A stretch of 64,000 nucleotides of DNA from Sphingosinicella microcystinivorans. GTDB taxonomy: Bacteria > Pseudomonadota > Alphaproteobacteria > Sphingomonadales > Sphingomonadaceae. Each line of letters begins with the position of its first letter. The stretch's first letter is position 1. The stretch covers positions 1,999,501-2,063,500 of the forward strand of contig NZ_CP116005.1 of the NCBI RefSeq assembly GCF_027941835.1. The letters run 5' to 3'. Below, in pieces: positions 37,580 to 45,843 of this stretch. The notes below the pieces were generated by a model. The model worked only from the letters and a program-made list of their open reading frames with translations, was not told the origin of the DNA and did not search any database. The position numbers and the translations under genes are program-made.

Positions 37580-38908
37580 GTGACAGGAATCCCTACCGGG
37601 GGCCACGAGCTCGTCGATGTCGCCATCGACAGCCTGAAGCCCTATCCCCATAACCCGCGTGAACACCCGGAACGCCAACTCCAGATGCTCGAGGCGAGCA
37701 TCCGGGCCTACGGGTTCAACAACCCGCTGCTGCTGGCGCCAGACCTCTCGGTGATCGCCGGTCACGGCCGGCTCCTCGCCGCCCGGCGGCTCGGCATGAC
37801 GCACGTCCCGGCGATCGTCCTGCCGCATCTCGACGAGGCGATGCAGCGCGCCTACCGGGTCGCCGACAACCAGCTCGCGCTCAAGGGCGAATGGTCGTTC
37901 GAGCTGCTGCGGCAGGAAGTGGCGTTCGTCATGGAGCTGGACATCGAACCGCTATCGCTCGGGTTCGAGACCCCGGAGGTCGATATCCTCCTGCTCGGCC
38001 CGAACGGTGGTGCCGATGAGAGCGGGGCAGCAGAGGCCGTGCCAGACGTCGACCGCGACCGGGCGGCGGTCAGCAGGCCCGGCGACCTGTGGAGCATCGG
38101 CAGGCACAAGGTGCTGTGCGGCGATGCCCGGCAGCGTTCGAGCTACGAGCTGCTGCTCGGGACTGCCCGGGCGGCGGCCGTCATCAGCGACATGCCGTTC
38201 AACGTGCCCGTGCAGGGGCACGTCGGCGGCCTGGGCAAGGTGCGTCACCCGGAGTTCCCGATGGCCTCGGGCGAGATGTCGCGCCCGGCGTTCAAGGCGT
38301 TCATGGCGGAGGTGTTCCGCCCGCAGGCGGCGTTCAGCGCGCCGGGCGCGCTCAACTTCCAGTTCATCGACTGGCGCTCGGTCGGCGACATGATCGCGGT
38401 GGGCGAGGAGGTCTACGACACGCTCGTCAACATCTGCGTCTGGGTGAAACCCTCGGGCGGCATGGGCTCGCTGTGGCGCAGCCGGCACGAGCTCGTCTGC
38501 GTGTTCCGGGCCAAGGGGGGCAAACACGTCAACAACGTCATGCTCGGGCGTCATGGCCGCAACCGCACGAACGTCTGGGAATACGCGGCCCCGTCCGGGT
38601 TCGGGCCGGAGCGCGACAAGCTGGAGCTGCATCCCACCTGCAAGAACGTCGACATGATCGCCGACGCGGTCCTCGACTGCACGCGACGCGGCGACGTCGT
38701 GCTCGACGCGTTCCTCGGTTCCGGCACCACGCTGCTCGCCGCCGCGCGCACCGGCCGGGCCGGCCACGGCATCGAGCTCGATCCGTACTACGTCGACCTC
38801 GCGGTCACGCGCCTTGCCGAGGCGACGGGGCAGGAGGCGCGGCTTGCGGACGGTACGTTGTTCAGCACTGTCCGGGAGAACCGCGCGGGAGGGCATGACG
38901 ATGTCTGA
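37580..38908 (+). CDS. ParB-domain DNA (adenine/cytosine-N4) methyltransferase
   Basis: A 442-residue two-domain protein; I chose GTG 37580 because GGAGG lies six bases upstream. Residues about 1-110 are a ParB/Srx-like domain (VDVAIDSLKPYPHNPREHPE, VIAGHGRLLAARRLG). The rest is a beta-class amino-methyltransferase: motif IV first (SDMPFNVP), later motif I (DAFLGSGTTLLAA). Motif IV is normally D/N-P-P-Y/F; here Met replaces the first Pro. The enzyme would methylate an exocyclic amino group from S-adenosylmethionine. Such fusions are common in phage and island DNA, often with a DUF5681 protein, which overlaps here by 14 bp. Confidence 0.88.
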   Translation: MTGIPTGGHELVDVAIDSLKPYPHNPREHPERQLQMLEASIRAYGFNNPLLLAPDLSVIAGHGRLLAARRLGMTHVPAIVLPHLDEAMQRAYRVADNQLALKGEWSFELLRQEVAFVMELDIEPLSLGFETPEVDILLLGPNGGADESGAAEAVPDVDRDRAAVSRPGDLWSIGRHKVLCGDARQRSSYELLLGTARAAAVISDMPFNVPVQGHVGGLGKVRHPEFPMASGEMSRPAFKAFMAEVFRPQAAFSAPGALNFQFIDWRSVGDMIAVGEEVYDTLVNICVWVKPSGGMGSLWRSRHELVCVFRAKGGKHVNNVMLGRHGRNRTNVWEYAAPSGFGPERDKLELHPTCKNVDMIADAVLDCTRRGDVVLDAFLGSGTTLLAAARTGRAGHGIELDPYYVDLAVTRLAEATGQEARLADGTLFSTVRENRAGGHDDV

Positions 38909-39548
38909 AGAGGACAAGGAAGACCTGCCGGAGTTCGAGGTCGGTGACGAGACCGAGGGGCCGCGGCGTCCGAAGCGGCAAAAGCTGCCGCCCTCGCCGT
39001 TCTACAAGGGCGACAACACCGGAGGCTATGGCAACCCGCCGGTACGCACGCAGTTCAAGCCCGGCGGCAAGGGCGGCCCCGGTCGTCCGCGCGGCCGCCA
39101 CTCGCTCGAAGCCGCACTGCAGAAGGTGCTCAGGGAACCCGTCGCAGTGAAGACCCCCGACGGCCGGAAGGCCATGTCCTACGCCGAGGCGCTGACACGC
39201 CGCGTGGCGGAAAGGGCTCTCCGCCCTGACGCGCCCATCGGCATGGTCGAGTTCGCCTTCGAGCTTCTCCAGAAGCATGGCCCCAAGGACGAGGAGAACC
39301 AGCCCCGGCCAGATGCCGTCGGTAAGCTCTCGTTTGACGAAATAAAACTGCTGCTCCAGTTGCTCGCACGATCTTCCGATGGCCCACAACGACCGAAGAA
39401 TGCGGCGTTATGGGGATTATACAACGTCGATAACATTGTCGGCGACTACCGTGCCTACAAGCGCGAGGATGGCCTCTTGGGCCTCGAACGCATCGACATG
39501 AAAACCATCACCGTAAAACGTGATGATGACGCCAATAGCGGTGAATAG
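38895..39548 (+). CDS. DUF5681 domain-containing protein
   Basis: A 217-residue protein starting at ATG 38895 after GGGAGG, overlapping the methyltransferase end. The acidic N-terminus is followed by the family signature VRTQFKPGGKGGPGRPRGR near residue 60 and a helical region (SLEAALQKVLREPVAV). DUF5681 proteins are small-terminase-like or DNA-binding proteins of unknown function that recur beside ParB-domain methyltransferases in prophages and islands. The basic PGRPRG stretch looks AT-hook-like and suggests DNA contact. Function is unproven. Confidence 0.82.
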   Translation: MTMSEEDKEDLPEFEVGDETEGPRRPKRQKLPPSPFYKGDNTGGYGNPPVRTQFKPGGKGGPGRPRGRHSLEAALQKVLREPVAVKTPDGRKAMSYAEALTRRVAERALRPDAPIGMVEFAFELLQKHGPKDEENQPRPDAVGKLSFDEIKLLLQLLARSSDGPQRPKNAALWGLYNVDNIVGDYRAYKREDGLLGLERIDMKTITVKRDDDANSGE

Positions 39549-39593
39549 GGCGTATCATGAACCCCTGCAGGCGCGGCGAGTGAGCCATGAGCA

Positions 39594-40544
39594 TCACCGC
39601 GCCTGCTTGGTGATCCAGCGTGCAAGGCCTGCATCGACGGCACGCTCGGCGAGGTTGCAGACATCCCACAGCTCTATGCCGGCGGCGCGTGCAGCCGGTG
39701 CCAGCGAGCCCGTCACCGTGTGCGCGGCGACGACGCGGCGGTCGATACTCCCGTTCGCCCGCAGCGCCGCCGCGCAGTGTTCCAGCCCCTTGCCGTCGAT
39801 CCTCGACTTCACCTGTATCGCCATGCGCTGGTCTGCCATCGGCAGCTCGGCGACGAGGTCGACATCCGGCATCGTGCCGCCGAGACGGCTGCACCGCCGC
39901 CAGCCCTCGCTGGCGATCAGCCTGTCGACGGGAAGCTCGAAGTCCGCCCAGTGCAGTTGCTGGATCACCGGCACGAGGGCGACGACGAGTACCTTGTGCT
40001 GTCGTTCCGCCGTCTCCACCAGCGGGTCGGGGATATCGTTGATGACGCGCAGCAGGTAATCGGCAGCCGCCACGTTGCAGAGCGTGCGCCGGTAGCCGGC
40101 GAGTTGGGTGAGGCGCGACGACAGCCGCTCCATCGCGAGCGGCGCACTGGCGATGCTCTCGGATCGCCATCCGCCGATCGCCGCGCGGTATCGCGTCCGG
40201 CCGTCCGCGGTGGGCGCCTCCAGCATGACGACCTCCGTCTCGGCGAACGCCCACCAGAGGTGCCCGCGCGCGAAGCATGTCCACAGGCAGTCACGCCCGA
40301 GGGTGTAGAAGTCCCGCACCTCGCGCAGGTCCTGCGTCGCCTCCCGCGGCGCGCGGCCGGCATCGACGTAGTGCTGCCGCACCATCGCCCAGTCGCCCCG
40401 CGCCGCGGGCTCGTGCGGGTCGCTGGCGGTGCCGAACCAGAGCTTGCCGCCATCGAGGGCGGCATCGGCCCATGCGCCGCCCGGTCCCGGCTTCAGGTAG
40501 CGTACGCTTGCCGCCTTGATCTCCATGTCCACGATGTCCGCCAC
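39594..40544 (-). CDS. Putative PD-(D/E)xK (Mrr-like D-QxK) nuclease-like protein
   Basis: A 316-residue protein with no signal or membrane segment. The C-terminal half has an acidic strand PDVDLVAE (Asp227/Asp229), then MAIQVKSRIDGKG with Gln244-x-Lys246, the D-QxK arrangement of Mrr-like restriction-endonuclease folds. Downstream VVAAHTVTGSLAPAARAAG and GIELWDVCNLAE fit the rest of such a core. The N-terminal 180 residues are unknown and Trp/Arg-rich. It is divergent from a small XRE regulator and convergent with the DUF5681/methyltransferase genes. A cleavage role in a restriction-like system is inference. Confidence 0.65.
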   Translation of the reverse strand: MADIVDMEIKAASVRYLKPGPGGAWADAALDGGKLWFGTASDPHEPAARGDWAMVRQHYVDAGRAPREATQDLREVRDFYTLGRDCLWTCFARGHLWWAFAETEVVMLEAPTADGRTRYRAAIGGWRSESIASAPLAMERLSSRLTQLAGYRRTLCNVAAADYLLRVINDIPDPLVETAERQHKVLVVALVPVIQQLHWADFELPVDRLIASEGWRRCSRLGGTMPDVDLVAELPMADQRMAIQVKSRIDGKGLEHCAAALRANGSIDRRVVAAHTVTGSLAPAARAAGIELWDVCNLAERAVDAGLARWITKQAR

Positions 40545-40555
40545 GCTCCGCGCAT

Positions 40556-40619
40556 ACGATCAGTGACATGCACATCCGCTTCGTTCGCAGGCGAAGTCAA
40601 CAACGATGTCACTGATCGT
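40556..40619. promoter_or_regulatory. 14-bp perfect inverted repeat in divergent promoter region
   Basis: ACGATCAGTGACAT (40556-40569) and its exact complement ATGTCACTGATCGT (40606-40619) flank 36 bases between the nuclease-like gene and the XRE gene. A smaller CTTCG/CGAAG pair lies inside. The symmetric placement fits a pair of operator sites for the XRE regulator, like the C-boxes of restriction-modification controllers. Confidence 0.65.
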
Positions 40620-40658
40620 CTGTAGATCGATGGGCGACACCGGGGTCTTGATCGGCGC

Positions 40659-40871
40659 GTGGACATACGCACGCGCCTCGGCAGGAACATCCGCCGTCTC
40701 CGGCAGGACCGGGGCTGGAGCCAGGAGGACTATGCCGACCGTGCCGGCATCCACCGCACCTACGTCAGCGACATCGAACGCGGCGCGAGGAACCCCACCA
40801 TCACCGTCGTCGAAAAACTCGCAGGACCCCTGGAGGTCCCGCCCGGAACACTCCTCGATGGAGACGGGTGA
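40659..40871 (+). CDS. XRE-family regulator, restriction C-protein-like
   Basis: A 70-residue protein from GTG 40659. Nearly the whole length is one helix-turn-helix: LGRNIRRLRQDRGWSQEDYA, DRAGIHRTYVSDIERGARNP, then TITVVEKLAGPLEVPPGTLL. Size and sequence resemble controller (C) proteins of restriction-modification systems. It is divergent from the D-QxK nuclease-like gene across a dyad, so it may time expression of that gene and its own. Confidence 0.85.
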   Translation: MDIRTRLGRNIRRLRQDRGWSQEDYADRAGIHRTYVSDIERGARNPTITVVEKLAGPLEVPPGTLLDGDG

Positions 40872-41237
40872 CTGCAAACGCGCCAAGAGTTCCCGGATTT
40901 CCGCGGCCTCCGCGAGAAGCTCGCCGCTTGGCCGGAGGTCTGCCAAGCTCCTTTCCTCGAGTTCGGAATGCTGCTGTTACGTCTGGACCACTTTCTCCAT
41001 GTCATGTCTGGACGGCGCCCTGCGATCAAGGGTGTTTTGCAAAATGGATAGAATCGGGTGCATTCATGTCTTCGGCCTGCTGACGTGAATGTTCTTCACT
41101 GGCCCTGATGTTTGTCCGCAGATCCGTTGGCCCCTATCACCTCATCGCGCTTTTCTGCGCAGACCCGGCGTCGGGCTTTGCGGATTATGTTCGATCCTAT
41201 CACATCATTGCATGGTCACCCAAGATTCCTCGATTAC
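40872..41237. other. Gap between XRE gene and IS110 transposase
   Basis: About 365 bases without a supportable gene. The right part should hold the downstream end of the IS110 element. A 16-base near-repeat occurs at 41133-41148 and 41196-41211 (14 of 16 bases). A 71-codon frame starting at 40868 has no ribosome-binding site of note and no recognisable family. Confidence 0.5.
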
Positions 41238-42281
41238 TTATTGAGCAGGAACGCTGCGGTAGCGGCTATTCTGGCTCATGATTGCAAAGACAAGACGGGC
41301 GAGCTTATTGGCCAATGCCACGGCAACCAGCTTGAACGGCTTGCTTTCCAAGAGCCGGTCAGCCCAGCATCGCAGCGCGTCACTGTGCTTTTTGCGATGA
41401 TAGAGCACGGCATGCGCGCCGACGACGAGCAACTTCCTGAGATACGCATTGCCCATCTTCGAGATTCGACCAAGCCTGGGCTTGCCACCAGAGGAGTTTT
41501 GCCGCGGCACCAGCCCCAGGAACGCCGCGAACTCGCGCGATCCGGAAAAAGCTGAGGGGTCACCGACACTGGCAGACAGGGCCGAGGTCGCAACGGGGCC
41601 GATTCCAGAGATCGACATCAACCGGTTAGACACGGGATCGCTTTTGGCGAGTTTGACAATCGCCGCATCGGCCTCTGTAATCCGCACATCGAGGTAATCG
41701 AGTTGTACAGCCAGCGGCAAAAGGGCTGCGCGCACTTCCTCGGGAATACTCTCATCGCCTAGGTGCAGGATGTCTGCGAGCGCGCGGGCATGGCGGGCTC
41801 CTTGTGCAGCGATGATACCGATCTCGGCGAGATGCCCACGCAAACCGTTGAGGATCTGGGTGCGTTGGCCAACTAGCATCTCGCGAACCTTGTGTTGCAT
41901 CAGGACCGCCTGGTTGGCGATCGTACAGGGCTTGATGAATCGCATAGAGGTGCGCGTCGCCGCTTCGCCGATCGCCGCAGCATCTGTGGCGTCATTCTTT
42001 TGCCGCTTCACATAGGGCTTCACATAAGCGGGAGATATCAGTCTGACGTCATGGCCGAGTACGGCAAGTTCGCGAGCCCAATGATGCGCCGAGCAGCATG
42101 CCTCCAGCCCCACCACACATCGCGGCAATGAGGCGAAAAATGGAATAACATCTCGCCGCCTCAGCATCTTTGCCATCACCGGTCGATCGGCGCCATCGAC
42201 CGCGTGGACGTAGAAAATATGCTTGGCTAGATCGAGGCCAACGGTAACGACTGTCATCAAATCAGGTGGTAACTTGCTCAT
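41238..42281 (-). CDS. IS110-family transposase (DEDD recombinase)
   Basis: A 347-residue transposase from the ATG at 42281 (MSKLPPDLMTVVTVGLDLAK). The RuvC-like N-terminal domain shows Asp in VGLDLAKHIF, Glu in VVGLEACCSAHHWA and the KNDATDAAAIGEA block. The C-terminal transposase-20 domain shows ISGIGPVATSAL, EFAAFLGLVPRQNSSGG and the serine-bearing SKMGNAYLRKLL. It is full length for IS110 and possibly active. IS110 elements lack clear inverted repeats, so the ends are not defined here. Confidence 0.92.
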   Translation of the reverse strand: MSKLPPDLMTVVTVGLDLAKHIFYVHAVDGADRPVMAKMLRRRDVIPFFASLPRCVVGLEACCSAHHWARELAVLGHDVRLISPAYVKPYVKRQKNDATDAAAIGEAATRTSMRFIKPCTIANQAVLMQHKVREMLVGQRTQILNGLRGHLAEIGIIAAQGARHARALADILHLGDESIPEEVRAALLPLAVQLDYLDVRITEADAAIVKLAKSDPVSNRLMSISGIGPVATSALSASVGDPSAFSGSREFAAFLGLVPRQNSSGGKPRLGRISKMGNAYLRKLLVVGAHAVLYHRKKHSDALRCWADRLLESKPFKLVAVALANKLARLVFAIMSQNSRYRSVPAQ

Positions 42282-42656
42282 GGACGGTATTCCTGTGCTG
42301 AATCGCTTCGATAACGACACAGCCTGGCAGCGGGGCTTCCCGAATCAATCGCCAATCAGAGCGCTGAGGATCAGCGTGCAATAGGCACCCCCTTCGTGGG
42401 GTGATCGGCGTGCAAAAAAGTTCCGGTGTCAAGTCCTTCGTGCAGATCACGCGGGGCTGAAACCGCATATGGGACAGCAGGTTAGCTCTTTTCAAGGCCG
42501 CTTTACAGAACTGCGGCTTCGTAGGCTAGGAGCTACATAGGAGCGTCGGGAGAGAAGGACACATCGCACTGCGTCGTGCTGGATTGCTGAGGAACGACGA
42601 ACCTGCCGCATCATCATAGCCCACGAATTCGCATTCGTAGCTCGTCGGTTTCAGCA
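42282..42656 (-). ncRNA. IS110 5' non-coding region, candidate bridge RNA
   Basis: Members of the IS110 group carry, upstream of the transposase, a non-coding RNA that guides target and donor recognition. The 375 bases upstream of this transposase lack a gene and contain a clear hairpin near 42388-42405 (CACCCC ... GGGGTG around CTTCGT) plus flanking GTGCA repeats. The RNA, if present, should lie in about 42285-42500; the part beyond that may be flanking island DNA. Assignment is from family knowledge and position, not from a matched structure. Confidence 0.35.
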
Positions 42657-43634
42657 TCAAATGGATTGTGGAGTTCGCCGACTTCGGTCCCCAGCCTGGA
42701 ACAATCCGCATCCTTTTGACAGTAGCCCACCCCTGCCATCCCGTATCAGGAACAACGCGCTCAGTCCCTGCCGCGTCGCGAGTGCCGTGCCGGCTTCGGG
42801 GCCAGTCACCATGAGGGCCGTTGCCCAGGCGTCGGCTTCTGCGCAGGTCGGGGCAAGCACGGTAACCGACGCTGGCGAAGACAGCAGCGGCGCGCCCCGC
42901 TGCGGGTCCATCGTGTGCGACAAGTAGCGTCCCTGCACCGTCACACCGTGCCGGTAGTCGCCAGAGGTGGCGACAGCGCCATCCTGGAGGCACAGGATCG
43001 AATGCGGCGCGCGGCTGTCTGGATCGGGCGCTTCGACCGCGATTGTCCATGCCTCGCCATCGGGCCGCAGGCCCAGTGCGCGCATCTCACCGTCGATGCC
43101 GACCAGTCCTGCGGCGATGCCGAAGCTGCCCAGGGTTTGCGCCAGCCGGTCCACCCCGTAACCCTTGGCGATGCCATTCAGGTCGAGCACGATGGCTTCC
43201 CGTTTGCACACTTGGTTGCCCGTCAGTTCCAGCACCTCGTGGGCCGCGCGTCGGGGTGCGGCCAAGGCGCGGCGTATGCCTTCTTCATTGGTGGCTTGCG
43301 GGCCGAAGCCCCAGGCTTGCACCGCATCGCCCATGCCGATGTCGAAGGCTCCGCCGGAAGCGCGTCCGATGGCCAGGCCCAGGGCCAGCACGCGGGCCAG
43401 ATCGTCCGGCACCACGGCTGATGCGCCCGCCGGCGTCCGGTTCAGGCGCATCAGGTCGCTGTCCGGATCCCAGGTGGACATCTGCATGTCCACCTCGTCG
43501 CTTGCCTGCTGCAAGGCTGCCTGCACCGGGCCGGTGTCGAATCCCGGCGCGGCGAAAAACAGGGCGGACCAGCGCGTGCCCATGGTGGGGCCGTTCAGCG
43601 CATGGCGGATCAGCTCAGTAGATGTCTTCGACAT
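42657..43634 (-). CDS. apbE: FAD:protein FMN transferase (ApbE)
   Basis: A 325-residue ApbE: GPTMGTRWSALF at the N-terminus, SGGAFDIGMGDAVQAWGF, VLDLNGIAKGYGVDRLA and the metal/FAD site SHTMDPQRGAP. ApbE transfers FMN from FAD to Ser/Thr of a target protein. No signal peptide is visible, unusual for an enzyme whose targets are exported. The last ~28 residues after LFLIRDG look foreign (Arg/Gly/Ser-rich), as if the 3' end had been replaced by a rearrangement. It overlaps the PepSY-reductase gene by 20 bp and ends the flavin operon; the likely target is the DUF2271 protein. Confidence 0.92.
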   Translation of the reverse strand: MSKTSTELIRHALNGPTMGTRWSALFFAAPGFDTGPVQAALQQASDEVDMQMSTWDPDSDLMRLNRTPAGASAVVPDDLARVLALGLAIGRASGGAFDIGMGDAVQAWGFGPQATNEEGIRRALAAPRRAAHEVLELTGNQVCKREAIVLDLNGIAKGYGVDRLAQTLGSFGIAAGLVGIDGEMRALGLRPDGEAWTIAVEAPDPDSRAPHSILCLQDGAVATSGDYRHGVTVQGRYLSHTMDPQRGAPLLSSPASVTVLAPTCAEADAWATALMVTGPEAGTALATRQGLSALFLIRDGRGGLLSKGCGLFQAGDRSRRTPQSI

Positions 43635-45822
43635 AGCGGTCCCCGGCCTTGAGCATCGCAGGCGTCAACCCGGCAGGCTTCAGAATGTCGGTCAGTGCAT
43701 CGGCCACACCGCGCGCCATATCCCGCCCTCCGCACACCATGATCCTGGCGCCCTGGCTGATGGCCGCTGTGATCCGTGGCGCTTGCTGTCGCAGGGCATC
43801 CTGCACGTACTGCGGCCGCTCTCCGCGTGAGACTGCGATGGACAGATGAGCCAGCTTGCCATCGGCCTGCCAGCCCGACAGCTCATTGCGGTAGAGAAAA
43901 TCGCTGTCGGGCTGGCGCAGTCCGAAGAACAGATGAACGGGGCGGTGTGACTTGTTGTTGCGTATGAAGCCCGCCAGTGGCCCGACCCCGGTGCCTGCCC
44001 CGATCAGGATCAGGGGTATCCGATCGCGGCCCGCATGGAAACCCGGATGGCGCCGCAAGAATCCCTGGGCCGTCTGGCCTGGCTCCAATTGAGTCAGTTG
44101 GCCCGAGGTCAGGCCGCCGACATGCTGGCGCACGACGATTTCGATGAAACCGTCCCGTGATCCCGATGCCAGGGAATACAGGCGGGGGATCGCCGAGCCT
44201 TCGGGTACGATGCCCAGCAGGTCGCCTGGCTCGAATCGCGTGAAGCGTTGGCCCGTCAGGCGCTGCCAGAACGACGCTTTGGGCAGCGCGAAGCGCAGGA
44301 TCGACATCGGAGCCTGCACCGCCGCGCCATAGTCGTGGCGCTCCAGCAGGGTCAGCGTCTGGATGGCCGGAAGAGTCGGTTGGTGGGCGAGTTCCAGTTC
44401 GATGCCAAGCGCCTGGCCCAGTATTCGGCCCCAGCGGGCAAAGTCCTGCGGCGACTGGCGGTCGATAGTGTCGAAGGCCATCAGGGCAGGCCAGCCCTTG
44501 TCCCGAGCGACGTTGTCCACAGCGCAGGCGAATGCGCAGAAGGCCGGGAAGCTGCGGTCGCCGAAACCCAGTACCGCCACAGGAGCGGTGGGCGCGGTCT
44601 TCAGGCTCTGGAGCTGAACGAGAAAGCCCTTGGCCGAGGCTGGGGCATCGCCCTCGCCATAGGTGGCGGCGAGGATCAGAAAGCGCCGCGCCCGACGATA
44701 GCGTGCGGGCTGGAAGGCTGCCATCGAGGTCACATGCACCGATTGCCCTGCATCACGCAAGCCACGAGCCAGCGTCGCGGCAAAACCCCAGGTGCTGCCG
44801 CCTTCGGAGCCCACCAGCACGATGGTGTCGGCCTGCGCGGCGGGTGCGTTGCCTATAAGCCGGGGGCGACTGCGCCACCCCGGCAGCCAGACCAGTATCC
44901 CCGTCACGGCCAGTATCGCCCCCCCCATCGCCATCACTCCCAGGAACAGCCCGAACACGGCAGCGCCCTGCCCGGTATGCAGCATGTAGATCGTCTCCGA
45001 CGCGCGTTGCCCGAGGCTCAGGTCCTGCCAACCCAGCAGGGTGCCGGTTCCCTGATCCACATATCCCACGCCCCGGTCGGTTCTCAGGGTGAACATGTCC
45101 TGCGGATCGTCTGGCGCGGGAAAGCTCAGCTCGCGCAGTTCGGCCACCGGCGTGACGCGCAGGGCTTGCATCTCGGTCAGCGCCAGGCCGGCCTGACCGC
45201 TGACCGTGGCAGGCGTCTCCAGGCTGGCGACATCGATCGTGACGATCTCGAAGGTTTGGGCCGACATCCACAGTGCGGTCATGGCGGACAGCGCGAGCCC
45301 CAGCACCGTCACACGCGCGATGTCGGTATGCAGGCGTCCTGCGAGCGGGCCACGCAGGCGTGCCAACCAGTGTCGCCAGCCTCCCAGGCGACGGGCTACC
45401 AGCACCGTGCCGGAAATGGCCAGCAGCAGCATCGCCAGCGCGCCCGCTGCGACGATCAGGCGGCCGCTGTCGCCCAGGAGCAGCGAGCGGTGCAAATTGG
45501 TGAGCCAGCGCCGCAGCGGATTCGGGTCGGCGCTGGCCACATCACGGCCTGTGGCCGGGTCGATCACGGCCGAACCGGGCTGGTCGCCATCGAACCACCA
45601 CGCACTGATCTGCCCCGAGGGTGCGCGCCTGATCTGTTCCAGGCCGGGATGAGCTGCTTGCACCCGCGTGGCCAGATCAGCGACTGTCAGCGTGGCATCG
45701 GGCTGAAAGGTTCGAGCAGTCTCCAGCGCCGGAAAGAGCGAGAGTGCCGCGCCGCTCAGCGCCGTGACAACCAGCAGGACGGCCAGCACGAGGCCCAGCC
45801 AGCGGTGCAGGATACGCATCAT
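43615..45822 (-). CDS. PepSY membrane - flavodoxin - FNR fusion reductase
   Basis: A 735-residue inner-membrane flavoprotein. Residues about 1-340 are a PepSY-associated membrane region: helix RWLGLVLAVLLVVTALSG, a PepSY loop, further helices to ILVWLPGW. Then a flavodoxin domain (IVLVGSEGGSTWGFA, LAATYGEGDAPASAKG), and from about 500 a ferredoxin-NADP reductase domain with RLYSLASGSRDGFIEIVVR (FAD) and ILIGAGTGVGPLAGFIR (NADP). It resembles sulfite-reductase flavoproteins fused to PepSY. It should bring NADPH electrons from the cytoplasm into the membrane for the exported flavoprotein. Confidence 0.92.
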   Translation of the reverse strand: MMRILHRWLGLVLAVLLVVTALSGAALSLFPALETARTFQPDATLTVADLATRVQAAHPGLEQIRRAPSGQISAWWFDGDQPGSAVIDPATGRDVASADPNPLRRWLTNLHRSLLLGDSGRLIVAAGALAMLLLAISGTVLVARRLGGWRHWLARLRGPLAGRLHTDIARVTVLGLALSAMTALWMSAQTFEIVTIDVASLETPATVSGQAGLALTEMQALRVTPVAELRELSFPAPDDPQDMFTLRTDRGVGYVDQGTGTLLGWQDLSLGQRASETIYMLHTGQGAAVFGLFLGVMAMGGAILAVTGILVWLPGWRSRPRLIGNAPAAQADTIVLVGSEGGSTWGFAATLARGLRDAGQSVHVTSMAAFQPARYRRARRFLILAATYGEGDAPASAKGFLVQLQSLKTAPTAPVAVLGFGDRSFPAFCAFACAVDNVARDKGWPALMAFDTIDRQSPQDFARWGRILGQALGIELELAHQPTLPAIQTLTLLERHDYGAAVQAPMSILRFALPKASFWQRLTGQRFTRFEPGDLLGIVPEGSAIPRLYSLASGSRDGFIEIVVRQHVGGLTSGQLTQLEPGQTAQGFLRRHPGFHAGRDRIPLILIGAGTGVGPLAGFIRNNKSHRPVHLFFGLRQPDSDFLYRNELSGWQADGKLAHLSIAVSRGERPQYVQDALRQQAPRITAAISQGARIMVCGGRDMARGVADALTDILKPAGLTPAMLKAGDRYVEDIY

Positions 45823-45843
45823 CGCGGCAGCTTCCGATCAGGA

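Noticed and set aside
40868-41083. A 71-codon frame directly after the XRE gene
   Set aside because: The overlap with the XRE stop looks suggestive, but there is no Shine-Dalgarno or recognisable family, and composition drifts towards non-coding.
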